DNA of 27,464 nucleotides from an uncultured Pseudomonadota bacterium (GCA_946885605.1 CAMPGR010000033.1:1-27464); one strand, 5' to 3'; numbered from the stretch's first letter, positions 1 through 7,579 are shown. Notes: generated by a model from the sequence alone, not told the origin. Numbers and translations: made by a program.

Positions 1-565
1 GATCGCGCGTGCCGCCGAGCATCTTCGTCAGCACCGCCGCGCTCGCGACGCGCGTGAGCAGCGGATGATCGATGCCGGCCTTCTTGAAATCGTTTTCGAT
101 CGCGAGGCAGCCTTGAATCTCGTACGCCTTGACGAGCGCTTCGAGGACGTCGCGCACCGCGAGCGGATGCTCGCCATTGGCGTGACGTTGGCGGCTCAGG
201 TGATCGGCAAGCATGAGAATGCCCGCCAGGTTGTCCGACGGATGGCTTCCCTGCGCGGCGGTGAAGGTGTCGTTCTCGTCGAGCCAGCGGATCATGGCGC
301 CGAAGCTGAACGTCGCGGTGACGGGATCGAGCTCGAACTTTGTTCCCGGGACGCGTGAGCCGTGCGGCACCACCGTGCCAGGCACGACCGGGCCGAGGAG
401 CTTCGTGCACTCGGGAAAATCGAGCGCATTGAGCGCGCAGCCCATGGTGTCGAGCAGGCAGAGCCGCGCCGCGTCGATCGCCTGCGCGCTCGGCTCGAAC
501 TGCATGACGTAGTCCGCGATGTCGAGCAGTTCCGGGTCCGGTTTTGAACGGATGTTGGCGCTCAT
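1..565 (-). CDS. prpD: 2-methylcitrate dehydratase PrpD, N-terminal part (cut by window edge)
   Basis: Translation from the ATG at 565 gives about 188 residues that run off the left edge; full PrpD is about 480. PrpD dehydrates 2-methylcitrate to 2-methyl-cis-aconitate in the methylcitrate cycle of propionate use, in the cytoplasm. Recognisable PrpD segments in order are a CLLDTMGCAL stretch near residue 40, LLGPVVPGTVVPHGSRVPGT near 60-75, AMIRWLDENDT near 95-105, HPSDNLAGIL near 110-120 and an EIQGCLAIEN stretch near 155. These match the enzyme itself better than generic MmgE/PrpD paralogues, from memory of the E. coli protein. The gene lies 143 bp downstream of a Bug receptor on the same strand, so the two may be cotranscribed. 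No prpB or prpC is visible, so the paralogue question stays open. Confidence 0.8.
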   Translation of the reverse strand, partial: MSANIRSKPDPELLDIADYVMQFEPSAQAIDAARLCLLDTMGCALNALDFPECTKLLGPVVPGTVVPHGSRVPGTKFELDPVTATFSFGAMIRWLDENDTFTAAQGSHPSDNLAGILMLADHLSRQRHANGEHPLAVRDVLEALVKAYEIQGCLAIENDFKKAGIDHPLLTRVASAAVLTKMLGGTRD

Positions 566-708
566 GACGATTTCATCAGAATGTCGCCGGCCGAAGGACG
601 CTTCGAGCTAAAAAATCAGGTAGCGATTGAACCATGCAGTGCCGACCGAAGCAAGGAAGGCGCGAGGCCGCTTCCGCCGCGATGCGTCCCTAACGCTGAT
701 ACGCGCGT

Positions 709-1692
709 CTAATTCGCCTGCAGCTTGCGCTGGCGCACGATCTTGCCCCAGCGCTCGGTTTCCTCCTTGAGCTGGCGCGCAAACTCCTCGGGCGTGCTGC
801 CGACCGGATCCAGCGCGAGTTGCTGAAGCCGCGCTCCCACGTCGGACGCCTTCATCACCTTCGCGACGTCGCGCTGGATCTTCTCGACCACCGCCTTCGG
901 CGTTCCGGCCGGCGCCATCAGCGGCCACCAGCCCTCGTTCTCGAAGCCCGAAAGCGTTTCGCTGACCGTGGGCACGCCCGGAAGTTGGCTCACAGGCTTG
1001 AGACTCATCACACCGAGCGCACGCATCCGGCCCTGCTTGACGTGCCCGACCGCCACGGGAACGTTGGCAACGGTGAAGTTCACTTCGCCCGAGAGCACCG
1101 CCGTCGCCGACTGGCCGCCGCTCTTGTAAGGCACGTGCATCATTTCCACACCCGCGGCGAAGGCCAGGCTTTCGGCTGCAAGGTGCGTTTGCGATCCCAC
1201 GCCCGCCGAGCTGAAGGTGATCGTGTTCGGTTTCGCCTTCGCTAGCGCGATGAGGTCTTTCACGCTCTTTGCCGGAAAATCGGATCGCACCACGATCACC
1301 TGCGGGCTGGTCGCCACGATGCTGATGGGCACGAGGTCCTTCTGCGGGTCGTACGGCAGGTTCGGGTAGATATGCGGATTCGCGGCGATGATGGTCCCCG
1401 AGGGCATGTAGAGCGTGTAGCCGTCCGGATTCGCGTTTGCGACGAGGCGGCCGGCGATCGCGCCCCCGCCACCGGGCCGGTTGTCCACGATCACCATGTT
1501 GCCCCAGGCGTCCGACAACCCTTGTGCAACGAGGCGCGCAAGGATGTCCGTCCCGCCGCCGGGCGAGAACGGCAGCACCATGCGCACCGGCTTGTTCGGA
1601 TAGTTCTGCCCGAGCGCGAGTGAGGCGCCGAGCGCGAGGACGAGGGAGACGACTGCCGCGAAAAAGCGGCGCAGGACGATTGCGCAATGCAT
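709..1692 (-). CDS. Bug/TctC-family periplasmic solute receptor (Bug 1)
   Basis: 327 residues. Residues 1-29 form a signal peptide (Arg pair, hydrophobic core, small residues before the cleavage near ALG-Q). The mature N-terminus has the family signature in order: YPNKPVRMVLPF at 31-42, PGGGTD at 44-49, DNRPGGGG at 70-77 and PDGYTL at 89-94. The family binds small carboxylates in the periplasm, often with the ligand enclosed between two lobes, and hands them to a TctA/TctB permease; no permease is nearby. An AAGGAA motif lies about 7 nt before the ATG at 1692. It is followed on the same strand by prpD, so an organic acid linked to propionate metabolism is a reasonable guess for the ligand, but only a guess. 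Confidence 0.93.
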   Translation of the reverse strand: MHCAIVLRRFFAAVVSLVLALGASLALGQNYPNKPVRMVLPFSPGGGTDILARLVAQGLSDAWGNMVIVDNRPGGGGAIAGRLVANANPDGYTLYMPSGTIIAANPHIYPNLPYDPQKDLVPISIVATSPQVIVVRSDFPAKSVKDLIALAKAKPNTITFSSAGVGSQTHLAAESLAFAAGVEMMHVPYKSGGQSATAVLSGEVNFTVANVPVAVGHVKQGRMRALGVMSLKPVSQLPGVPTVSETLSGFENEGWWPLMAPAGTPKAVVEKIQRDVAKVMKASDVGARLQQLALDPVGSTPEEFARQLKEETERWGKIVRQRKLQAN

Positions 1693-1788
1693 GGATTACT
1701 TCCTTCTGAGTTGTATTGGCTGCCGGCGCCTTGCTGCATGGCCGTCAAGGTCGGCCCAGTAGGCGTGACACTGAAAAACCCTGTGAAG

Positions 1789-2202
1789 CTACGACGCGGG
1801 AGTCCAGCCCTCCGCTTTCAGCTCTTCGATGGCTTCCAGCATGCAGGTGACGCCGTAGGTCAGCACTTTCGCGCCGCAGGGGTTGACGCAGACCATGAGC
1901 GCTTCGGCGATCTCCTCGGGCGCGAGGCCGAGCTTGAGGCCCTGCTTGATGTGCTGCTTGAGGTGCGGCTGGTTCGGCGGGTTCGACATCTCCACCGCGA
2001 GCGCGACGATGTGAAAGAGCTCGTGCATCTTCTGATCGAAGCGGCGCGGCTTGAGACGAATCACTTCATCCAGCTCGACCAGCACTTTCACATAATCCGG
2101 GAATTTCTCCGCGATCCAGGTGTGGGCAGGATAGCGCCGGCCGCGCCTGCGCGCCATTTCGTCCGCGAGATTTTTGCTTGTGCTGTGTGTATTTTCCGAC
2201 AT
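1789..2202 (-). CDS. Carboxymuconolactone decarboxylase (AhpD-like fold) family protein without CxxC
   Basis: 137 residues, all-helical composition. The segment at residues 55-115 (DQKMHELFHIVALAV, then HLKQHIKQGLKLGLAPEEIAEAL) follows the CMD/AhpD core: a helix, a His near residue 84, then the GL.PEEI.EAL helix pair. The position that carries CxxC in redox-active AhpD-type members reads EMSNPPNQPH instead, so peroxidase activity of that type is unlikely. It could be a decarboxylase/lactonase-type member or a non-catalytic one. A GGAA motif lies 5 nt before the ATG. It lies on the same strand as Bug 1, 96 bp away, and may belong to the same transcript. Family call firm, function unknown. Confidence 0.82.
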   Translation of the reverse strand: MSENTHSTSKNLADEMARRRGRRYPAHTWIAEKFPDYVKVLVELDEVIRLKPRRFDQKMHELFHIVALAVEMSNPPNQPHLKQHIKQGLKLGLAPEEIAEALMVCVNPCGAKVLTYGVTCMLEAIEELKAEGWTPAS

Positions 2203-2267
2203 GTGGATTCCGTGCGTATTGTGCGAGGCGTGATGCTACTACGCGCACGGCATGCGCGACTAGAATC

Positions 2268-2318
2268 GCGCCCGGCAGGGTCTGTCTGCCACTATCCGCA
2301 AGGCACCCTGCCGTTCAC
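2268..2318 (-). terminator. Hairpin just downstream of the DUF305 gene
   Basis: Arms CGGCAGGGT (2273-2281) and ACCCTGCCG (2305-2313) pair perfectly, with an inner TGCC/GGCA stem inside the loop. It begins about 10 nt after the stop of the DUF305 gene on the minus strand. No U-tract follows, so it may stabilise the 3' end rather than terminate intrinsically. Confidence 0.35.
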
Positions 2319-2322
2319 AGTC

Positions 2323-2778
2323 CTAGGGTCTAAGCCGGAGCCGGGCGAGTAGCTTCTCCATCTGCTCGATCTCGTCCCTCTGCGTTCGAAGAATCTGCCG
2401 GCACAGCACGATGGTGTCCGGGTCGGTGATCTCCGCCTCCTGGCACATCAGTATGGCGCTGGATTGATGAGGAATCATCGAGCGCAGGAACTGTATGTTT
2501 CCCACCGCGATCTGGTGTCGCGCGAGCGCGATGGCGAACATGAACACGATCGCGGCGCCCACATACAGGCTGGCGTTCAATATACCGTTCGGGAACACGC
2601 CGCCCATGACGAGCAGCACGAGGATCACCGTCGGCGCGGCCATCATGAGCGCCATGTATACGGCGTTGATGTTGAAATGGAAATGGTCGAAGGTTTCGAT
2701 CCTGGCGTAGGTCACGAAATACATGATCAGCGCATTGATCGCGACGACCAGGGCGAGCTTGCGATAGGGGGATTTCAT
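2323..2778 (-). CDS. Membrane-anchored DUF305-family protein
   Basis: 151 residues from the ATG at 2778, chosen because AGAGGA lies about 8 nt upstream; the open frame extends further to 2907 but that part has no such signal and runs into the repeat at 2892. Three hydrophobic stretches (about 8-24, 38-60, 66-87) predict an N-terminal membrane part, followed by a C-terminal DUF305-type segment at 88-145 (FLRSMIPHQSSAILMCQEA, then LCRQILRTQRDEIEQM). Family members usually read MIPHH and are often copper-associated periplasmic proteins; here the second His is Gln, with a Cys in MCQ. The role is unknown; a metal-related envelope protein is an inference. Confidence 0.82.
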   Translation of the reverse strand: MKSPYRKLALVVAINALIMYFVTYARIETFDHFHFNINAVYMALMMAAPTVILVLLVMGGVFPNGILNASLYVGAAIVFMFAIALARHQIAVGNIQFLRSMIPHQSSAILMCQEAEITDPDTIVLCRQILRTQRDEIEQMEKLLARLRLRP

Positions 2779-2891
2779 GACACCCGGTCCTCTCGAAGAG
2801 CGGTCTCCCCTTTCAAGGACAGGCAATCCGGGCGGAAATTCAGACTGCGCGCTCCAACTTGCTTCACGACAGCCCGCCGGCGGTATACTGG

Positions 2892-2965
2892 TTAGGGGAC
2901 AGACCACTAAGCACCGGAGTCAATTGAATCAGTCATGACCGCTACTTAGTGGTCTCTCCCCTTAG
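2892..2965. repeat. Palindromic intergenic repeat, family A, copy 1
   Basis: Left arm AGGGGACAGACCACTAAG (within 2892-2911) and right arm in inverse orientation (2945-2965) with one mismatch (GGTCTCTCCCC for GGTCTGTCCCC), separated by about 33 bp. Further copies are at 13951-14054 and 18248-18303. It sits between the divergent DUF305 and VOC genes. Confidence 0.9.
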
Positions 2966-3001
2966 CCCTTAGCCCGACCCACCCCCCGGAAGGAGGACAC
3001 C

Positions 3002-3544
3002 ATGCCGGAGCTGCCCAAGTGGGAACTGAGCCACATCGGCCTGTTCGTCACCGACATGGACCGGATGCGCGACTTCTATACCGATCTTCTCGGCTACAAG
3101 GTGATGGACGCGGGTGAGGTGCGAAGCGGCGTCCGTCTTACCTTCCTGAGCAAGGATCCCAAAGACCACCACCAGATCGTGCTCGTCACCGGCCGCGAGA
3201 AAGGCACGCGCTCCACCATCAACCAGATCACCTACCGCGTCGCCTCGCTCAGGGAAGTGCGGGCGATGTACGAGCTTGCGGTGGCGAACAAGGTGGAAGG
3301 CGTCGATCCCGTCGATCACGGGAATGCGTGGTCGGTGTATTTCCTCGATCCGGAAGGCAACCGGCTCGAATTCTTCTGCGACACCCCGTGGTACGTCGCG
3401 CAGCCGCATCGCGTGCCGCTCGATTTTTCGCTGCCGGACGAGGAGATCGCGGAAGCGACGCGCAAGCGCATCGCGAGCGATCCGACGACGTGCCCGTTCG
3501 GCGAATGGCGCGCGGACAAGCGTCGCGAGTTCGGCCTCGTCTAG
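3002..3544 (+). CDS. VOC-superfamily protein (glyoxalase / extradiol dioxygenase fold)
   Basis: 180 residues; GGAAGGAGG lies 6 nt before the ATG, the best Shine-Dalgarno in this part. Two beta-alpha-beta-beta-beta modules are visible: the first starts at ELSHIGLFVTDMDRMRDFYTDLLGY (His11, FY pair), the second at NQITYRVASLREV (about 74-86), ending with YFLDPEGNRLEFF (Glu123). Candidate metal ligands are His11, His57 and Glu123. The position that is usually His at the start of module two reads Gln75, so the metal site may be incomplete. The C-terminal tail (140-180) goes beyond a single VOC domain and ends in FGEWRADKRREFGLV. A catechol-type dioxygenase or lyase are both possible; substrate unknown. 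Confidence 0.87.
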   Translation: MPELPKWELSHIGLFVTDMDRMRDFYTDLLGYKVMDAGEVRSGVRLTFLSKDPKDHHQIVLVTGREKGTRSTINQITYRVASLREVRAMYELAVANKVEGVDPVDHGNAWSVYFLDPEGNRLEFFCDTPWYVAQPHRVPLDFSLPDEEIAEATRKRIASDPTTCPFGEWRADKRREFGLV

Positions 3545-3578
3545 CTGCGAGCGCCGATACGACCCCGGCCCCTTTTTG

Positions 3579-4177
3579 TCAGTACGTGCCGGGGTAAGTG
3601 CCGCCGTCGATCAGGAAGTTCTGGCCGGTGATATAGGCGGCCTGCGCGCTGCAGAGGTAGGCGCACAGCTCACCGAACTCCGCCGCGTCCCCGAAACGTC
3701 CCGCAGGGATCGCGTTCGCGCGCGCTTCCCACACTTCCTCGAATGGCTTGCCGAGCGCTTTCGCCCGCGCCGCGAGATTGCTGCGCAAGCGATCGGTCGC
3801 GAACTGGCCGGGAAGGATGTTGTTGATCGTGACGTTATGGCGCACGGTTTTGCGCGCGAGGCCGGCCACGAACCCAGTCAGGCCCGAGCGTGCGGCATTG
3901 GACAGCCCCAGTTCCTCGATCGGCGCTTTGACGGAATTCGAGGTGATGTTGACGATGCGGCCGAACTTGCGCGCGAGCATGCCGTCGACGCTGGCCTTGA
4001 TGAGCTCGATCGGTGTCAGCATGTTGGCATCGATCGCTTTCAGCCAGTCCTCGCGCGTCCGCGCGCGACGATCGTAACGTTCACGCCCTCGCGCGCGAGC
4101 GACGTCGCACAGCCTTTGCCGAGCCCTTTGCTCGCAGCGCAGACGAGTGCCGATTTTCCCTCGATGCCGAGATCCAT
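3579..4177 (-). pseudogene. SDR-family oxidoreductase with an internal deletion and frameshift
   Basis: From the ATG at 4177 the frame reads [20 protein letters not shown] and on to VNVTIVARG, the classical-like SDR N-terminus (nucleotide-binding strand and glycine-rich turn), then hits a stop after about 45 codons. In the next frame the protein resumes as [20 protein letters not shown] and continues to the normal end, with the INNILPG-type strand and the terminal ITGQNFLIDGGTYPGTY. The missing part is about 65 residues, which would hold the adenine-binding strand and the NNAG motif. The span of 599 nt is not a multiple of three. The junction lies in a GCGCG-rich tract at 4051-4068, so microhomology-mediated deletion is plausible. 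The C-terminal piece (ATG at 4022) is open, but without the cofactor site it should not be an active dehydrogenase. Confidence 0.85.
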
Positions 4178-4192
4178 GTCATATTCCGAAGT

Positions 4193-4205
4193 TGTAAAAA
4201 TTACA
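4193..4205. promoter_or_regulatory. Small palindrome TGTAA-N3-TTACA upstream of the SDR gene
   Basis: TGTAAAAATTACA lies 15 bp before the SDR start codon. The symmetry and position would suit an operator for a dimeric repressor, but short AT palindromes also arise by chance. Confidence 0.25.
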
Positions 4206-4314
4206 GCGGGGATGGCATTTTGCGCATGCTACCACGGCATGCCGCGCGGATAGGATTTTCTCAATCGCACTCAGACGTTTTTTGGTCGGACACTGCGCCC
4301 GTTTCGCTCAAACA

Positions 4315-4379
4315 TTTTTCAGCGAACGGCACGCAAACGCGTGCGGTCGTACTGGCACAGCCTTTTTCAGCGAAAGGAG
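4315..4379 (+). promoter_or_regulatory. Structured leader of the Ser/Gly lipoprotein gene
   Basis: TTTTTCAGCGAA occurs twice, at 4315-4326 and 4363-4374, 48 bp apart. Between them is a hairpin with a 6-bp stem (GCACGC 4329-4334, GCGTGC 4339-4344) and an AAAC loop. The second copy runs into the ribosome binding site AAGGAG (4374-4379), 7 nt before the ATG at 4387. Confidence 0.45.
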
Positions 4380-4386
4380 TGATGCC

Positions 4387-4833
4387 ATGCTCGAAAGAAA
4401 ACCGTTGGTGGCAGCAATCGCGGCCGCCGTGCTGGGTGGCCTGGCGGGTTGTTCGGCAAGCGGGACGGCGACCGGTAACGGGAACGGCTACGGTTCTGCA
4501 AGCGGCAGCGATACAACCGTCATAGAGCAACACCAGAACCAATCGTCGACGAGCGGCGCCGCGAGCGGATCTGCGAGCGGCAGTGGCTCGGCCAGTGGAT
4601 CGGCAAGCGGCACAGGTTCGGCCAGCGGATCGATGAGCGGAGACGGTTCGTCGACTGGTACGGTAAACCGGAGTGGCGATACGAGCGGGTCTGCGAGCAG
4701 CGGTACGAGTTACCAGGATCAGCAACAACGTAGATCGCCCGATGTGAACCGAAACTCGTCGGACAGCAGCCCCTCGAGCTCGAGCAGCACGACGGCGGGT
4801 GGGGGAAGCTCGTCGTCCTCTACGGTGCAGTAA
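4387..4833 (+). CDS. Ser/Gly/Ala-repeat lipoprotein
   Basis: 148 residues from the ATG at 4387, chosen for the AAGGAG 7 nt upstream and because the signal peptide then starts correctly (MLERKPLVAAIAAAVLGG). A lipobox LAGC puts the lipidated Cys at residue 22, so the protein should be membrane-anchored in the envelope. The mature part is almost entirely Ser, Gly, Ala and Thr, with SGSA-type four-residue repeats at about 58-95, then a Gln/Arg/Asp/Asn linker and a poly-Ser tail ending SSSSSTVQ. The repeats use varied Ser codons (AGC, AGT, TCG, TCT), so they are conserved as protein rather than as fresh DNA duplications. No known domain. A flexible surface spacer or a matrix component are guesses. 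Confidence 0.8.
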   Translation: MLERKPLVAAIAAAVLGGLAGCSASGTATGNGNGYGSASGSDTTVIEQHQNQSSTSGAASGSASGSGSASGSASGTGSASGSMSGDGSSTGTVNRSGDTSGSASSGTSYQDQQQRRSPDVNRNSSDSSPSSSSSTTAGGGSSSSSTVQ

Positions 4834-4839
4834 CCGATT

Positions 4840-4871
4840 GGGGTCAGACCCGGACGTTGGGGTCTGACCCC
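4840..4871. repeat. Palindromic intergenic repeat, family B, copy 1
   Basis: GGGGTCAGACCC and its inverse GGGTCTGACCCC enclose a short GGACGTT centre. It fills the gap between the convergent lipoprotein gene (stop at 4833) and hydrolase gene (stop at 4872), so it could act as a two-way terminator-like hairpin. Confidence 0.9.
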
Positions 4872-5783
4872 TTATTCTTGCGAAACGAAGGCCCGCGCTG
4901 CGCGCGCGGCATCTTCGAGCGCGGCGTCCGCGCGGTGGTAGAGCCGGCTCATCATCACGAATGCATGCGGCACGCCCGGATAGCGCTTGAGCGTGTGTTC
5001 GACGCCCGCGGCCTGGAGCTTGTCGGCGAACGCAAGCGAATCGCTGATGAGCGGATCGCATTCCCCTGCGCCGAGCCACGTGGGCGGGAACCGTGTGAGA
5101 TCGCACTTGAGCGGGACGGCAGCCGGATCCGCGGGCAACGTATCCGTGCCAAGAAAGTTCGACCATACCCACCGGGAATACTCGCGACTTTGCGCGCTAG
5201 GGCCGGCGAGATTGCCGTAGAAAAGGACGAGTCCACTCACTTGCTCTTCGCGTGCCGCATCGAGCCTTGCCGCGGCAAGCGCGGACAGCGTTGCGCCCGC
5301 TGACTCGCCGGCAAGCACGATGCGCCGCGCATCGAGGCCGTTCGCCGCGCCGTCCCTTCTCAACCATCTCACCGCCGCGAGCAATTCTTCCAGTTGCGTC
5401 GGAAAGCGCGCTTCGGGCGCGCAGTGGTAATCGACGCCGCACACCGCCATGCCGCTCTTGTTGGCGAGGAGCCGCATGGTGCGATCGTGCGAATCGAGGT
5501 TGCCCGCCCACCATCCCGCGCCGCGCGTGAAGACGAGCGCCGGCAGGGGACGCGCCTCCGACGGGAAGTAAAGCCGAACGGCAAAGGGTCCGAAAGCCGT
5601 TTCGAGCGTGTGTCCGCGCACCGACGAAACAGAGAGCGGCGTGCCAGCAAGGAAAGCGAAATACCGGTGCTGCACCCGCCTCGCTTCCGCGAGCGGCACC
5701 TTCAAGGGATCCGCAGGAACGGCGCCCGCTTCCTTCGCAATGGCGACTGCTTTTTCGTATTCGGGATCGAGTGATGCGGCCAT
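4872..5783 (-). CDS. Alpha/beta hydrolase, hormone-sensitive-lipase-like, altered oxyanion motif
   Basis: 303 residues from the ATG at 5783; a TTG two codons earlier is also open, and no clear Shine-Dalgarno decides. The fold is read from PALVFTRGAGWWAGNLDSHD (82-100), GVDYHCAPEARFPTQLEE (117-133), the nucleophile elbow GESAG (Ser161), GECDPL (Asp243) and VPHAF (His273), which complete a catalytic triad. HSL-type esterases normally carry HGGG/HGGGW before the SHD segment; here it is TRGAGW (86-91), so oxyanion stabilisation or substrate choice may differ. An N-terminal cap helix (about 1-45) is present. It is the last gene of the minus-strand run that starts at 9174, 28 bp after the racemase-like gene, and ends at the family B palindrome. 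Confidence 0.9.
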   Translation of the reverse strand: MAASLDPEYEKAVAIAKEAGAVPADPLKVPLAEARRVQHRYFAFLAGTPLSVSSVRGHTLETAFGPFAVRLYFPSEARPLPALVFTRGAGWWAGNLDSHDRTMRLLANKSGMAVCGVDYHCAPEARFPTQLEELLAAVRWLRRDGAANGLDARRIVLAGESAGATLSALAAARLDAAREEQVSGLVLFYGNLAGPSAQSREYSRWVWSNFLGTDTLPADPAAVPLKCDLTRFPPTWLGAGECDPLISDSLAFADKLQAAGVEHTLKRYPGVPHAFVMMSRLYHRADAALEDAARAARAFVSQE

Positions 5784-5811
5784 GGGCAATACTGTTATGG
5801 GTGGGAATTTC

Positions 5812-6561
5812 TTACCGTAACGCGAGCAGCCGCCCCCACCCTTCGACAGGCGGCGCGATGCCGGCGGCGATCAGTCGCCACACCGGCGCAATCGGATTCG
5901 TGATCACGGGAATGCCGTAGTCCTCTTCGAGGATCGGCACGGCGGCGAGACTGCGCCACGCGCCACCGGCGAGGAGAAGCGCCTGCGCATCCGGCGCCTG
6001 GCGCATCGCTTCGCGCCCGAGCTGGAACGCGAGCTTGACACCCTCTTCGATGCTCATGGAGAACGCCTGCTTGGCCCACTGCCCCGCGCTCGTAATGGCG
6101 AGCACCTCGATGCCGGCGTGAGCGAGATACTTCACGAGCAGGTCGTTGATCGTTTGCGACCAGCGGCTCGCGACGGCAATCCGGCGCGCGCGCAAGTGAT
6201 GTAGCGCCGCGATCGTTGCTTCCGCCTGCGAATCGGCGGTGACCCCGGTGCGATTCGCGGTCTCGGCCTGCAGGTCGAGCAAGTGCGGCCTGCCGAGCTG
6301 CGAGGCGATCGGCAATCCGGCGAGCGTGATGCTTTGTGCGCCCTGCTTCAACAACTCGTTCACGCACACCCAATAGCGATCGCGTATCGCGTCGTTCACG
6401 CCTTCGGCGGTGTAGTCGGAGATTTCAAGCGGAGCAGAAATGCGCCGCACCGAGGGCGGCAGCAGCGGCTGCGGCTGCGGCATGGGATGGCGATCGGGGC
6501 CGAGCGGTGTAATGGTGCCGGCGATGTAGGCTGGCGTGGCAGCGTCGTCGCTCGTCGTCAT
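5812..6561 (-). CDS. Asp/Glu racemase superfamily protein (maleate isomerase / arylmalonate decarboxylase-like)
   Basis: 249 residues; AAGGAAAGG sits just before the ATG. The N-terminal GTITPLGPDRHPMP (15-28), AGLPIAS (81-87), ADSQAEATIAALHHLRARRIAVAS (109-132) and LLLAGGAWRSL (195-205), followed by GIPVITNPIAPVWRLI, match the two-lobed fold of maleate cis-trans isomerases, hydantoin racemases and arylmalonate decarboxylases. These enzymes use one or two cysteines at the AGLPIAS and LLLAGGAW positions; here the protein has a single Cys, at residue 66, away from both. The normal racemase/isomerase chemistry is therefore doubtful. It is gene four of the 9174-4872 operon, 10 bp after a Bug receptor, which suggests a dicarboxylate or malonate-like substrate, as an inference. 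Confidence 0.82.
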   Translation of the reverse strand: MTTSDDAATPAYIAGTITPLGPDRHPMPQPQPLLPPSVRRISAPLEISDYTAEGVNDAIRDRYWVCVNELLKQGAQSITLAGLPIASQLGRPHLLDLQAETANRTGVTADSQAEATIAALHHLRARRIAVASRWSQTINDLLVKYLAHAGIEVLAITSAGQWAKQAFSMSIEEGVKLAFQLGREAMRQAPDAQALLLAGGAWRSLAAVPILEEDYGIPVITNPIAPVWRLIAAGIAPPVEGWGRLLALR

Positions 6562-6571
6562 GCGCCTTTCC

Positions 6572-7579
6572 TTATAGCGGCTCGAGTCCCGCGTCCCGGG
6601 CGACCTTGCCCCACTTTGCGACCTCCGTTTTTATCATGGCGCCGAACTCCTCGGGCGTGCGGCTCGGTTTCGGCTCGGCGCTGCCACTGAGGAAGCGCGA
6701 GCGCACGGCCGGATCGTTCAGCGCCTGCGTCATCGCCGCATGCAGTTTCATGATGATGGCGCGCGGCGTGCCCGCCGGCGCGATGACGCCCGACCAGTTG
6801 TCGGCTTCATACCCCGGCACACCGGATTCGGCTATCGTCGGGATCTCGGGCGCTGCGCTCGAACGCTCGTCGCTCGTGACGCCGAGCGCGACGAGCTTGC
6901 CGCTGCGGACATGCGGCAATGCGCTCAACATGCTGCCCACCATGAGCGGCACTTCGCCGGCAATGACGCCCGTGAGCGCGGGCCCCACGCCCTTATACGG
7001 GACGCTCACCATTTTCGTTTTGGTCAGGCCGAGCAAAAGCTCCATCGAAAGATGCGAGCTTGCGCCATAACTGCCGGAGGCGAATTGCAGCTTGCCGGGT
7101 TGCGCACGCGCGAGCGCGATCAGTGATTTGACGTTGCGCGCGGGCAGCGACGGATTCGCGACCAGCAGATTCGGCAGCACCACCGCAAGCGAGATCGGCG
7201 TGAAATCGCGCTCGAGGTCGTACGGGGTGTCTTTCATGATGGCCGGGTTGGTGGCGTGCGTGGCGAAAGTCGCGAGCAACGTGTAGCCGTCGGCAGGGGC
7301 GCGCGCAGCAAGACGCGCGGCAATGCTCCCGCCGGCGCCCGCGCGGTTGTCGATCACGACCTGGTAGCCGAGAATCTCCGAGAGCTTGGGTCCGAGTATG
7401 CGCGCCACGTTGTCCGTACCGCCGCCCGGCGCGCTCGGGACGAGCATCCGGATCGGGCGGACCGGATATTGCGCGGCGGGATCGGCGGCGAGGGCAGTCC
7501 CCGCCCAAGCAGCGAGGAGCGCCGCGCCAAGTTTCAACACAGCGCATGGCTTCGCCGCGCAAGTCGATTGCTGGCTCAT
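6572..7579 (-). CDS. Bug/TctC-family periplasmic solute receptor (Bug 2)
   Basis: 335 residues with a long signal peptide (about 1-31, ending TALAAD). Signature blocks are YPVRPIRMLVP (38-48), PGGGTD (51-56), DNRAGAGG (77-84) and ADGYTLL (96-102), then YGASSHL, VPYKGVGPAL and a closing PEEFGAMIKTEVAKWGKV. The start codon overlaps the stop of the cupin gene by ATGA, which points to translational coupling. Only a weak GAAGGA lies upstream, as expected for a coupled start. Together with the receptor at 8233-9174 it makes two different receptors in one operon. Confidence 0.93.
   Translation of the reverse strand: MSQQSTCAAKPCAVLKLGAALLAAWAGTALAADPAAQYPVRPIRMLVPSAPGGGTDNVARILGPKLSEILGYQVVIDNRAGAGGSIAARLAARAPADGYTLLATFATHATNPAIMKDTPYDLERDFTPISLAVVLPNLLVANPSLPARNVKSLIALARAQPGKLQFASGSYGASSHLSMELLLGLTKTKMVSVPYKGVGPALTGVIAGEVPLMVGSMLSALPHVRSGKLVALGVTSDERSSAAPEIPTIAESGVPGYEADNWSGVIAPAGTPRAIIMKLHAAMTQALNDPAVRSRFLSGSAEPKPSRTPEEFGAMIKTEVAKWGKVARDAGLEPL

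Noticed and set aside
608..1687. Long open frame of 359 codons on the minus strand
   Set aside because: Arg/Ala-rich shadow of the Bug 1 gene in another frame, with no family features.
4558..4660. Recent microsatellite expansion in the Ser/Gly gene
   Set aside because: Ser codons differ between units, so the DNA is not a simple fresh tandem repeat.
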